The notes beneath the pieces are model-generated. The model did no database searches. It had not been told where the DNA came from and was given only the letters and a program-made list of their open reading frames with translations. Shown piece by piece: positions 35,581-43,557 of a stretch of 61,194 bases of DNA (position 1 is the stretch's first letter; each line of letters begins with the position of its first letter). Origin of the DNA: Chlamydia trachomatis (GTDB lineage: Bacteria; Chlamydiota; Chlamydiia; Chlamydiales; 2-12-FULL-49-11); the NCBI GenBank assembly GCA_945862365.1, contig CAMAXK010000008.1:1-61194 (forward strand), read 5' to 3'. Made by a program: the position numbers and the translations under genes.

Positions 35581-35987
35581 AAAGGTTTATGGATGTTATA
35601 GGTGACCACACCAAACACCTCAAAATTACATTCAGCAGTGATTTTAATGGGCTGGTAAGATTTATTCTCAGGAAAAAGGTAGCAGACGCCCTGTTTGACT
35701 ATTAGCCGCTTTACGGTAAACTCTCCATTGAGGGAGGCAATGATGATTTTTCCAGATCGAACCTCCTTAGATTTATCTACAATTAAAATATCATCTGGAT
35801 AAATACCGGCACCGATCATCGAATCTCCTTTCACACGAAGAAAGTAGGTCGCTGTTTTATTATCGATCAAATAATCATTTATATTGAGTCTTTCAGAGCT
35901 CTCAGTATGCATCATCATAGGAAATCCAGCTTCAATACATGCATCATAAAGCGGCGGGTTAATACTTGCGTTATTGTCTTGATTCAT
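35577..35987 (-). CDS. umuD: UmuD-type self-cleaving LexA-fold protein (S24 peptidase)
   Basis: A 136-residue protein from the ATG at 35987; a longer in-frame stretch to 36095 would overlap the divergent transporter. The cleavage site is probably Ala-Gly in CIEAGFP near residue 19, the catalytic Ser in VKGDSMIGAG and the Lys in FTVKRLIVK. UmuD is cut in the presence of RecA filaments to give UmuD', which forms Pol V with UmuC. No DNA-binding domain is present, so it is not a LexA repressor. The upstream AAGAG is a weak Shine-Dalgarno. Confidence 0.9.
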   Translation of the reverse strand: MNQDNNASINPPLYDACIEAGFPMMMHTESSERLNINDYLIDNKTATYFLRVKGDSMIGAGIYPDDILIVDKSKEVRSGKIIIASLNGEFTVKRLIVKQGVCYLFPENKSYQPIKITAECNFEVFGVVTYNIHKPL

Positions 35988-36045
35988 GATACTCTTTTTT
36001 AGTAAATATCCCTTTATTATAGGGGTGAGAAGGAGTTTTAAGATA

Positions 36046-37401
36046 GTGAAAAGAGAGCATTGGAAATCAAAATTAGGCTTTATGTGGTCGGCCATAGGTT
36101 CGGCAGTAGGTCTTGGAAGTATATGGCGATTTCCCTACATAGTCGGGGAAAATGGCGGGGCGGTATTTGTTATTATGTTTTGCATCTTTTTGGTTGGCGT
36201 TTCCCTTCCAATCATGCTTGCAGAGATTGTCATTGGGAGAAAAACACAGACTAACCCTTCTGATGCCTTCTATAAGCTAGGAAAAAGTAAATTTTGGAAA
36301 AGACTTGGTACTATGCAAGTATTTACCGGATTTTTAGTAAGCGTATTTTATAGCGTTGTATGCGGATGGACACTTGGCTATTTCCTTCAAGCTTTAGCAG
36401 GTAATATCACTAATTTTACAGAGCCTTCTCAGGCAGTTGCTTTTAAGAATTCATTATTTGATAGTGTTACCTGGCTTTTGGGTTGTCAAACTGGTTTTGT
36501 ATTTCTATCAGCTCTAGTCTTATATTTAGGAGTGCAAAAGGGTATTGAAGCAACAAATAAAATTTTAATGCCTTTGCTTTTTATTTTTCTAATCTTTTTA
36601 GCTATTGTTGGCCTAAGTTTACCAGGCTCGATGAAAGGGATAAAATTTTTATTTACTCCAGATTGGTCTATGCTTAATGGTAAAGTGGCATTACTTGCCC
36701 TTGGGCAAGCCTTTTTTGGGTTAAGTGTGGGGCAAGGGACGATGATTACCTATGGTAGTTATATTAATAAGGATGACAATTTGTTCAAAATTACCATCCC
36801 TGTGACCATTTCTATTGTTGTGGTATCGCTTTTAGCAGGTGTTGCAATTTTTACAGCAGTATTTTCTGTAGGAGAAAATTTATTAGGGGGAGAGGAGCTG
36901 ATGTTCCAAACCCTTCCGCTTGTCTTTTCCACAATGAAATTTGGTGCCTTATTTGCAGCCCTTTTCTTTGCGCTCATTTTATTTGCAGGATTAACTTCTC
37001 AGATCTCGGCGATGGAACCATTTATTGCCTATTTAATAGACCATAAGGAATTTTCAAGACATGGGGCAACAGCGGCGTGCTCTTTAGGGATCCTTCTTTT
37101 AGGGATACCGGTGGGATTATCTTTTGGAGTCCTTTCAGGTTATACGATTTTTGGAGCCTCTTTATTTAATGCGTTAAGCTTTTTCTGTGTAAATATCCTT
37201 GTGCCGCTTGGGGCTCTTGCTGCAGTGATTTTGGTGGGTTGGAAATCGCCTTTTTCTATCTTTTTGCAAGATTTGAGCAAAGGGTTGAAGGTTAAACTTC
37301 ATGATCATCTATTTTTAAGAAGTTTTTTTGCATTAAGCCTTAAATACATAGCACCAATTGTTATTTTTATCACCCTGTTAAATCTATTTTATGCATCTTA
37401 A
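36046..37401 (+). CDS. Na+-dependent SNF-family (neurotransmitter/amino-acid) symporter
   Basis: A 451-residue protein from the GTG at 36046, which has AAGGAG upstream; no ATG lies in the correct place. Twelve or so membrane helices. The N-terminal signature WKSKLGFMWSAIGSAVGLGSIWRFPYIVGENGGAVFV is that of bacterial SNF transporters such as LeuT and TnaT, including the Na+ and substrate sites in TM1. Later blocks VCGWTLGYFLQ and ALGQAFFGLSVGQGTMITYGSY also fit. Chlamydiae carry one such sodium-driven amino-acid importer. It faces umuDC divergently across 58 bases and is followed 9 bases later by the phosphatase gene. Confidence 0.92.
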   Translation: MKREHWKSKLGFMWSAIGSAVGLGSIWRFPYIVGENGGAVFVIMFCIFLVGVSLPIMLAEIVIGRKTQTNPSDAFYKLGKSKFWKRLGTMQVFTGFLVSVFYSVVCGWTLGYFLQALAGNITNFTEPSQAVAFKNSLFDSVTWLLGCQTGFVFLSALVLYLGVQKGIEATNKILMPLLFIFLIFLAIVGLSLPGSMKGIKFLFTPDWSMLNGKVALLALGQAFFGLSVGQGTMITYGSYINKDDNLFKITIPVTISIVVVSLLAGVAIFTAVFSVGENLLGGEELMFQTLPLVFSTMKFGALFAALFFALILFAGLTSQISAMEPFIAYLIDHKEFSRHGATAACSLGILLLGIPVGLSFGVLSGYTIFGASLFNALSFFCVNILVPLGALAAVILVGWKSPFSIFLQDLSKGLKVKLHDHLFLRSFFALSLKYIAPIVIFITLLNLFYAS

Positions 37402-37410
37402 ACATTACAT

Positions 37411-37980
37411 ATGTTAGAGATTTATTTAATAAGGCATGGGGAAACAAAGTGGTCGCTGTCTGGTCATCATACAGGCCTTACGGATATCCCTTTAACAGAA
37501 AATGGGATAGCTCAAGCTCAAGCTTTAAAAAATACAATTAGCAAGATGTCGTTTAACGCTGTTTACTGCAGTCCGTTACAACGAGCTAAGCAAACTTGTG
37601 AAATATGCCATTTATTAGATCAGGCGATCATCAATAGTGATTTAGTGGAATGGGATTATGGTGATTATGAAGGGCTTACAAAAAAGCAGATACATGAAAT
37701 AGACCCAAACTGGTCAGTGTTTACAAAAGATCCAAAAAATGGAGAGAGTTCTCATCATGTGCAAATTCGTGCAGATAGAATGATATCAGAGCTTAAAAAG
37801 CTGGATGGTCCTGTAGCTGTATTTTCATCAGGACATTTTTTACGAGTGCTTGCGTCAAGATGGTGCGGATTTCCTGTATCTTACGGTCGCTATCTTCTTT
37901 TATCCACAGCATCACTATCGGTTTTGTCCATCGAGTCTGATATTCAAGTGATTAAGAATTGGAACCTCTTACCTTATTAA
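37411..37980 (+). CDS. Histidine phosphatase family protein (phosphoglycerate-mutase-like)
   Basis: A 189-residue protein of the histidine phosphatase superfamily. LIRHGETKW holds the nucleophilic His near residue 8, CSPLQRAKQT the second Arg, VEWDYGDYEG the Glu loop, and AVFSSGHFLRVLA the second catalytic His. The short length fits GpmB/CobC-type broad phosphatases rather than a true dPGM; substrate not assigned. It sits 9 bases after the SNF transporter and probably reads from the same transcript. Confidence 0.88.
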   Translation: MLEIYLIRHGETKWSLSGHHTGLTDIPLTENGIAQAQALKNTISKMSFNAVYCSPLQRAKQTCEICHLLDQAIINSDLVEWDYGDYEGLTKKQIHEIDPNWSVFTKDPKNGESSHHVQIRADRMISELKKLDGPVAVFSSGHFLRVLASRWCGFPVSYGRYLLLSTASLSVLSIESDIQVIKNWNLLPY

Positions 37981-38037
37981 CTCTTGCACAATAACTTTTC
38001 ATCTGTAGTGTAAGCTTTATATATAAAAGAGGCTATA

Positions 38038-39156
38038 ATGAAAGATACGAGCAAAAAATTAGTGATAATCACAGGTAGTGCAGGCAGAATTGGGGCAAAA
38101 ATTGCACAAAGGCTGGGAAAAAAATATCAAATCGTAGGATTTGAATTGATGAAAGCAATATATGCATCGGCAAGTGAAGAACTTGTTCCTTTAGATATTT
38201 CCTCAGAAGAAAGCATCCATCAAGCATTTAGACATATTCGAGCTTTCTATGGAAGGCAGATTGCCTCTGTAATCCATTTGGCAGCTTACTATAGCTTTGA
38301 GGATCAAAAATACTCTAAATATAATAAAATTACAGTACAAGGGACGAAAAATTTATTAAAAGCACTGCAAGGTTTTGAAGTGGAGCAATTTATTTTTTCC
38401 TCTACTATGCTTGTCCATAAAGCAACAAAGCCAGGGGAAGTAATCACAGAAGAGAGCCCTTTAGATGGAAACTGGGCTTATCCTCAATCAAAAATCGAGA
38501 CAGAGGAAGTAATCAGAAAGTATAGAGGAAAAATCCCTTCTGTAGTGATGCAAATAGCTGGAGTTTATGATGATGATTGCCACTCTATCCCGATATCTAA
38601 CCAAATTCAACGTATTTATGAAAAAAGCCTAACCTCACATTTTTTTCCTGGAGATAGCTCGCATGGGGCAGCATTTATCCACATGGATGATCTGGTCAAT
38701 CTTTTGGAAAAAGCAGTAGATATGAGAAATGAAATCCCAAGAGAGGTGACAGTTTTAGTGGGTGAGGAAAAAACCCTTAGCACAAAGTATTTACAAAATG
38801 CAATCTCTCAGTACTTTTTTCATAAAAATAGTAGATTAATATGGCTTCCTAAGTGGTTTGCATGGATGGGCTCATTTTTACAATGTCATACTCCCTTTAT
38901 GGAAAAACCTTTTATCCGTCCTTGGATGATAAAACTTGCCGATGAACACTATGAGCTAGATGTATCGGCGGCAAAAGATCTATTTAAATGGGCTATGAAA
39001 CATAAGCTTGAAGATACTCTTTTGTTAATGTTAAAGGATTTAGAGTCTGATCCAATTGCTTGGTATAAAAAAAATAACTTAAAGATGCCAAAGCACATGC
39101 AGAAAAAGTTGTTGAAGAGAGCAAAAATAGAAAGAAAAAATGGGAAGGCGGCATGA
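38038..39156 (+). CDS. NAD(P)-dependent extended SDR (epimerase/dehydratase-like)
   Basis: A 372-residue Rossmann protein. TGSAGRIGAKIAQRLG is the nucleotide-binding loop, FSSTMLVHK near residue 120 the catalytic Ser/Thr strand, and WAYPQSKIETEE the YxxxK pair. The C-terminal region carries a basic helical tail (HMQKKLLKRAKIERKN). It overlaps the next gene by four bases (ATGA), so product and the SPW-VKOR membrane protein are translationally coupled. The pairing hints at a quinone- or disulfide-linked reductive role, which is inference. Good AGAGG Shine-Dalgarno. Confidence 0.85.
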   Translation: MKDTSKKLVIITGSAGRIGAKIAQRLGKKYQIVGFELMKAIYASASEELVPLDISSEESIHQAFRHIRAFYGRQIASVIHLAAYYSFEDQKYSKYNKITVQGTKNLLKALQGFEVEQFIFSSTMLVHKATKPGEVITEESPLDGNWAYPQSKIETEEVIRKYRGKIPSVVMQIAGVYDDDCHSIPISNQIQRIYEKSLTSHFFPGDSSHGAAFIHMDDLVNLLEKAVDMRNEIPREVTVLVGEEKTLSTKYLQNAISQYFFHKNSRLIWLPKWFAWMGSFLQCHTPFMEKPFIRPWMIKLADEHYELDVSAAKDLFKWAMKHKLEDTLLLMLKDLESDPIAWYKKNNLKMPKHMQKKLLKRAKIERKNGKAA

Positions 39157-40454
39157 AAAAAACAGACCTACATGAGAAAAATATTTGGACGGTGGTTGCC
39201 TGCTCATTTTTAGGCTTTTGGTTGGTTTTTTCTCCGTTTGCTTTAGGTTATGAAACAAGTGCTATGGTATGGTCTGATATGATCACAGGAGTTATCGTAA
39301 TGATTGCAGCTCTTTTTGCAAGAAAAGCAAACAAATGGGGTTATAGTTGTCTTTGGATGATTTGCTTGTTAGGTCTTTGGTTGAATTTTGCTCCCTTAGT
39401 TTACCCAGCAAAGATGTCTGTAGAATATTTAAACGATACAGTGATTGGGATATTATTAGTTGTTTTTTCATTGATTATCCCAGGGATACCTGGAAAAGTG
39501 GAAGAGGTGGGTCATGAGATCCCTCCAGGATGGAGTTACAACCCTTCTGCTTGGTCACAAAGACTACCTGTGATAAAACTTGGTATTATCGGGATGTTTA
39601 TTGCTCGCTACTTAGCCTCTTATCAATTAGGTTACATAAGCTTTGTTTGGGATCCTTTCTTTGGCGAAGGAACTAAAGAGGTGCTTAACTCCTCAGTGGC
39701 AAGTTTTTTCCCAATATCTGATGCAGGGTTAGGTTGTTTTGCCTACACAGTAGAGGTATTACTCGGGTTAAAGGGTGGGGAAGGCCGTTGGAGAACCATG
39801 CCTTGGATGGTGGTGTCCTTTGTATTTTTAGTGGTACCTCTTGGTGTTGTAAGCATTGTACTTGTGATACTGCAGCCATTAATTGTTGGAAAGTGGTGTT
39901 TTCTTTGCTTATGTACAGCTACCTCCATGTTGTTTATGATTGTTTTTGCTGTAGATGAACTTATTGCAGTATTTCAATTTCTTTCCCACAGTACAAAAGC
40001 TGGAAAAGGCTTTTGGAAAACTTTTTTTCATGGAGGAGATCTTCCTGGAACAAAGGATGATGTACCCTGCAGCCTTTCAGAAAGTAGCCTATTAAAAATA
40101 GGATCAAAGGCATTTGAAGGAGTAAGTTTCAATTTCACGCTATTTCTAAGTGCTGTAACAGGTGTGCTTATCATGCTCACCCCTTATCTATTTTCATTTG
40201 AAGGTAAGATGGCATCGCTTGACCACTTAATGGGAGCATTTATTATTGTTACCTCTATATTATCCTTTGCCGAGGTAATACGAGCTGCCCGCTTATTAAA
40301 TATAATTTTTGGGATAATTCTCATCATAGGTTCTTGGATTTTAGCCAATATGGGAATTTATCATACTATTTTTGGACTTTTGACGATTATTCTTGCCATA
40401 AGAAAAGGAAGAATTTTTTCAATGTATGGCACCTTTCAAAAATTGATCAAATAA
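39153..40454 (+). CDS. SPW-VKOR-SPW membrane protein
   Basis: A 433-residue polytopic protein. An N-terminal SPW-type pair of helices with FWLVFSPFALGY and LWLNFAPLVYP (about 15-110) is followed by a vitamin K epoxide reductase-like domain (about 145-275), with GLGCFAYTVEVLLG in the first loop and the redox motif WCFLCLC (CxxC) at the start of a helix. The C-terminal part (about 320-430) repeats an SPW-like module, LIMLTPYLFSFEG and GSWILANMGIYH. VKOR domains reoxidise periplasmic disulfide carriers using quinone. Relatives pair this with an upstream SDR, as here. Confidence 0.8.
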   Translation: MKKTDLHEKNIWTVVACSFLGFWLVFSPFALGYETSAMVWSDMITGVIVMIAALFARKANKWGYSCLWMICLLGLWLNFAPLVYPAKMSVEYLNDTVIGILLVVFSLIIPGIPGKVEEVGHEIPPGWSYNPSAWSQRLPVIKLGIIGMFIARYLASYQLGYISFVWDPFFGEGTKEVLNSSVASFFPISDAGLGCFAYTVEVLLGLKGGEGRWRTMPWMVVSFVFLVVPLGVVSIVLVILQPLIVGKWCFLCLCTATSMLFMIVFAVDELIAVFQFLSHSTKAGKGFWKTFFHGGDLPGTKDDVPCSLSESSLLKIGSKAFEGVSFNFTLFLSAVTGVLIMLTPYLFSFEGKMASLDHLMGAFIIVTSILSFAEVIRAARLLNIIFGIILIIGSWILANMGIYHTIFGLLTIILAIRKGRIFSMYGTFQKLIK

Positions 40455-40494
40455 AATAATTGAGTAAAAGGTGAGCTTAGAGTATTTTACAATT

Positions 40495-40965
40495 ATGAAT
40501 AAAGCGATTGTAATTTTTGCCTGTATTTTTTCAATGTGCGTAAAGCCTCCAGAGCATGTGGCAGTGAGCGATAAAAGCGTAGAAGCTTTTGCCCAAACAA
40601 TTAAAGAGAGCAATCTTTCGGTACTTGCAGTAGGGGGATTTTATCTCCATAGCAAGGTGGAAAAACTCTATTTAGACTTAAAGTATAAGGGGACTTTATC
40701 AAAAGATGAGGCAAAACAAAAGCTCACCTCTTATGTTAAAGGGATGGTGGAGCATATAAATCATGATCCAGCTCTTTTACCTCACTTGATAAAAGAGTCG
40801 TTTGATTATGCAGATATCAGCATTTCTCTAGGCTATACCTCTTTAGAAGGAAAATCTTCCCAAGTTCATTTATATAATAATGAAATTGTTTTCTCCACTT
40901 ATCATAGTCATAATAATTCTCTTGAGAAGGATTTTACCGAGCCATTTTTTGGACAAGAAATCTAA
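40495..40965 (+). CDS. Hypothetical protein with N-terminal hydrophobic segment
   Basis: A 156-residue protein from the ATG at 40495 (a GTG at 40471 adds eight residues). The N-terminus MNKAIVIFACIFSMCVK is short and hydrophobic, a possible signal peptide or lipoprotein signal, although FSMC is not a canonical lipobox. The rest is charged and helical. Four-helix soluble domain likely; no family recognised. Downstream sequence to 41066 shows nothing else convincing on this strand. Confidence 0.6.
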   Translation: MNKAIVIFACIFSMCVKPPEHVAVSDKSVEAFAQTIKESNLSVLAVGGFYLHSKVEKLYLDLKYKGTLSKDEAKQKLTSYVKGMVEHINHDPALLPHLIKESFDYADISISLGYTSLEGKSSQVHLYNNEIVFSTYHSHNNSLEKDFTEPFFGQEI

Positions 40966-41066
40966 AATTTTACCAAAAATGCTCGCTCTTTACTACAAAG
41001 ATTCAAGTGTAATGAATAATTTGTCCTTATTTCTTTCTTCGATTGGTTTAAAAGTAGACTACCTTT

Positions 41067-41213
41067 TTAAAGAGCTTGAAGAGCTTCATAGGCTTTTTTT
41101 AGTACCAAATGCTTCCCTACTTGTACTCTAGCTGCAAGTACTTTCATATCTAGTCTATAGTGTTCTTGTGCTTCTGGAGTTGCTTTTGCTTCTTTTAATG
41201 CTTTTTTTTGCAT
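41067..41213 (-). CDS. Small Ala/Lys-rich protein, possibly the surviving 3' part of a frameshifted gene
   Basis: A 48-residue frame starting MQKKALKEAKATPEAQ and ending KKAYEALQAL, with AAAGGTAAG before the ATG. Upstream in another frame (41266-41214) lies QATAKPTAEDRLKVRHA, of the same Ala/Lys-rich character; a run of eight A at the junction would join the two as RHAKKALKEAK if one A were missing. It may therefore be one gene broken by a slippage insertion, now restarting at the internal ATG. No start codon is seen for the longer version. Function unknown; composition is like basic chlamydial nucleoid or chaperone-type proteins. Confidence 0.5.
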   Translation of the reverse strand: MQKKALKEAKATPEAQEHYRLDMKVLAARVQVGKHLVLKKAYEALQAL

Positions 41214-41286
41214 GTCTTACCTTTAATCGGTCTTCTGCTGTTGGTTTTGCTGTTGCCTGTAATTACCTTAATTCCACAAATAGAAA

Positions 41287-41312
41287 AGACCTTTTGAATT
41301 CACAAAAGGTCT
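41287..41312 (-). terminator. Perfect inverted repeat, probable terminator of the Inc-like gene
   Basis: AGACCTTTTG (41287-41296) and CAAAAGGTCT (41303-41312) are perfect 10-base inverted repeats with loop AATTCA, 42 bases after the stop at 41355 in minus-strand order. The following U-tract is short (TTTC), so termination may be incomplete. Confidence 0.5.
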
Positions 41313-41354
41313 ATTTATTAAAATAACAACATATTAGGCTGGTTTAGCTTAACA

Positions 41355-42062
41355 TTATCTAGAAGTTGGTCTAGAAGGTCCATGATGAGCGGAAGGATTT
41401 GCTGAAGATCCAGCTGCACCATGATGATTATGTGCTGCGGCTGCAGGTGTCCCAGCTAAGGGTCTTCCCGCTGCAAAAGGTGTCCCCATTACAGCTCTTG
41501 CTGCAGGGTTAACTACCCCAGCTGGAAATACAGAACCAGGTCTTGCTGCCATAGGATTCCCAAATCTATTTCCAACTTGATTTGCAGGAATGTTTGTTCC
41601 ATTTGGAACTGCTGCCATAGGCGCTAATGGATGATGAGCACCTGTGTTGTCGCTTCTTGTTCCCGCCGCCATACCATGAAAGGCTCTATGACCTAAAGTG
41701 TCTCCAGGATGCTGTCTTCGAACACAAGGAGGTGGAGTCAAAATAGGTAATGGATATACTGCTGGGAATCTTGGACGATGAACCAAAACTGGTGGTCTAG
41801 GAAATCTTGACTGAGCTACAAAGGTTGCATTCTTCGAGGTTAATAATAGAATTGCAGTAATAAGAACTGCTACAAAAATGAGTGGGCAAGCTATTGCTGA
41901 CACTAGTGCTGAAGCTGTAGCTAATATTACGATGATTGCAACTACTGCAACTGCGGTGGCTATAACCACAATAGCGCATTTGCTTATGCTTTGTTTGCAT
42001 GAATCATTTATTGTATTTGTTGATATAGATGTGGTTGTGTTTCCACTAATTGGTTGGGACAT
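41355..42062 (-). CDS. Inc-like protein with bilobed hydrophobic hairpin and Pro/Ala/His-rich tail
   Basis: A 235-residue protein with a strong AAAGGAG upstream. Residues 1-27 are polar, Thr/Ser-rich and without a Sec signal; about 28-77 hold two hydrophobic segments separated by a very short turn (ALVSAIACPLIF), the hallmark of chlamydial inclusion-membrane proteins. From about 85 the chain is low complexity, rich in Pro, Ala, His and Gly (FPRPPVLVHRPRFP, PGSVFPAGVVNPAARAV, AAAAHNHHG). Such proteins are type III secreted and display the tail to the host cytosol; this is inference from architecture. Confidence 0.65.
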   Translation of the reverse strand: MSQPISGNTTTSISTNTINDSCKQSISKCAIVVIATAVAVVAIIVILATASALVSAIACPLIFVAVLITAILLLTSKNATFVAQSRFPRPPVLVHRPRFPAVYPLPILTPPPCVRRQHPGDTLGHRAFHGMAAGTRSDNTGAHHPLAPMAAVPNGTNIPANQVGNRFGNPMAARPGSVFPAGVVNPAARAVMGTPFAAGRPLAGTPAAAAHNHHGAAGSSANPSAHHGPSRPTSR

Positions 42063-42095
42063 ATGTACTCCTTTTATTATTTATTTATTTTGTTA

Positions 42096-42722
42096 TTAAT
42101 AGTTTGTGTACTGAATGTATTCAGCTATGATAGATTCATTTGTATTTGTATTGATCAAGATATAGGGAAAATATAATTCACTTCCGCTAAATTTGTCTTT
42201 GTTCCAGCCAAGGATTACACAGTCATTTACAGACCATGAGCTTAATTTATACATGTCTTCATAAGCTATTTGATAATTATAAAGATTACCTAGACCATCA
42301 CATAAGGAGATAACGTTATCAACGTAAGAGATAGTATTTAAGGATAAATAGGTTATATTGCCTACTGAAGAAGAACAAGATATGTTAACATAGGCACACT
42401 GACCAGATCTTTCGTTATACAAATAGTAATCTTCTGGATGAAAAATACTGTTACATTTGTAGATGATCACAGGATCATTTACATACCAAGTGTTTGCTTC
42501 GTTGCATGAAAACGGGCCTGTTGCTCTCCAAACAGATCCATCATCTAAGTAGATGTTTGTGAAGCTGTGGTGATTTGTAACGCGTGTTACAGCTCTGTAA
42601 GGTACGCTTTTATTGTAAGTGAATGATCTCCCATATTGATCTACATAAGTATCAGCAGACACAAAGAAAGGGTTTAAAAAAATTGCAGCAACTGCCGCTT
42701 TAACTATCGTTTTTATTAACAT
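42096..42722 (-). CDS. Exported protein with two repeats of a DUF-like beta domain
   Basis: A 208-residue protein with a Sec signal (VKAAVAAIFLNPFFVSA, cleavage near 23) and AAAGGAG before the ATG. The mature part is duplicated: YLDDGSVWRATG ... WYVNDPVIIYKCN ... YYLYNERSG near 58-110 is echoed by LCDGLGNLYNY ... WSVNDCVILGWNK ... YILINTNTN near 140-200. Cysteines (four in the mature part) may form disulfides. Function unknown; periplasmic or surface location expected. Confidence 0.7.
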   Translation of the reverse strand: MLIKTIVKAAVAAIFLNPFFVSADTYVDQYGRSFTYNKSVPYRAVTRVTNHHSFTNIYLDDGSVWRATGPFSCNEANTWYVNDPVIIYKCNSIFHPEDYYLYNERSGQCAYVNISCSSSVGNITYLSLNTISYVDNVISLCDGLGNLYNYQIAYEDMYKLSSWSVNDCVILGWNKDKFSGSELYFPYILINTNTNESIIAEYIQYTNY

Positions 42723-42799
42723 AATATATTCTCCTTTAAGGTTACTAAAGTAACGGTTAAAAGTTTATATATTTTGTAGATTTAAGAAAAGCTTTTTTT

Positions 42800-43447
42800 T
42801 TATTTACGCTCTCTTAACTTGTTTAAAAGAACTGCACTTTCAGAAAGTGAGATTCGATTAGACGAAGCATCGGTAATTAAATCATCCAAAGATAAAAAAG
42901 TTTTTTTATAAGCAACTGTGATGTAAAACGTCTCTCCATTTGGTAGAGAAGATAGCCCCATAGACTCTCTTAGCTCACATAATTCTTCAGATGTGATGGT
43001 TAAATACCATACATATTTATTTTTTAGATCATAAAGTAGATTGGCTTTATAGCAGCCTGTGATTGTAAAGGAGAACACTTCACCAATAGGAAGGGGGCTA
43101 TAGAGTTTTTTTTCTTCAAGGGGCGTTGCTATTGCAATATGAGCGCCTGCTTTAAAGGCTCCATCAAAATAAGGTGGGATGTCAATAGATGGGTCATTAA
43201 AAAATGGGATAATAGAAGTGATGTATTCATTGGCAATATTTAAATAAATAAACCCATTAGGAGTTTGATCAAGGGTGCCGGCTACTGGAAGAATTGAGCT
43301 TATATAAGAAATGATAGATGATTCAAAAGGGTCTTTTTTGATTTCTTTGTGTCTACAAGGGACTTTAGGGGGATTTAGCTCTTCTTTTATTAGGCATTTA
43401 TCAAAATGAGTGGGATGAGAAATTCTAATTTCTTCTGGTGCGTACAT
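42800..43447 (-). CDS. Hypothetical soluble protein
   Basis: A 215-residue protein starting MYAPEEIRISHPTHF; AAAAGGAG sits right before the ATG at 43447, so an upstream in-frame start at 43483 is rejected. Predicted globular alpha/beta with GFIYLNIANEYI, AFKAGAHIAIATPLEE and SFTITGCYKANLL. The KAGAHI phrase recalls 2H-phosphoesterase folds, but the second HxT/S motif is missing. No family assigned. No signal peptide; it follows no clear partner. Confidence 0.65.
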   Translation of the reverse strand: MYAPEEIRISHPTHFDKCLIKEELNPPKVPCRHKEIKKDPFESSIISYISSILPVAGTLDQTPNGFIYLNIANEYITSIIPFFNDPSIDIPPYFDGAFKAGAHIAIATPLEEKKLYSPLPIGEVFSFTITGCYKANLLYDLKNKYVWYLTITSEELCELRESMGLSSLPNGETFYITVAYKKTFLSLDDLITDASSNRISLSESAVLLNKLRERK

Positions 43448-43557
43448 ATAAAATCTCCTTTTGGGCAGTTTACACCCTTTCATTCCTCAATACAAAAAAT
43501 TGAAATAAGAAGCAAACCCTATTGTGGGAAATGATAAAAGTTTTTATTATATAAAAA

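Noticed and set aside
40880-41131. A plus-strand open frame of 83 codons
   Set aside because: It overlaps the better gene 40495-40965 and then runs antisense to the small Ala/Lys-rich gene at 41067-41213. It has no Shine-Dalgarno, and its tail is the mirror of that gene.
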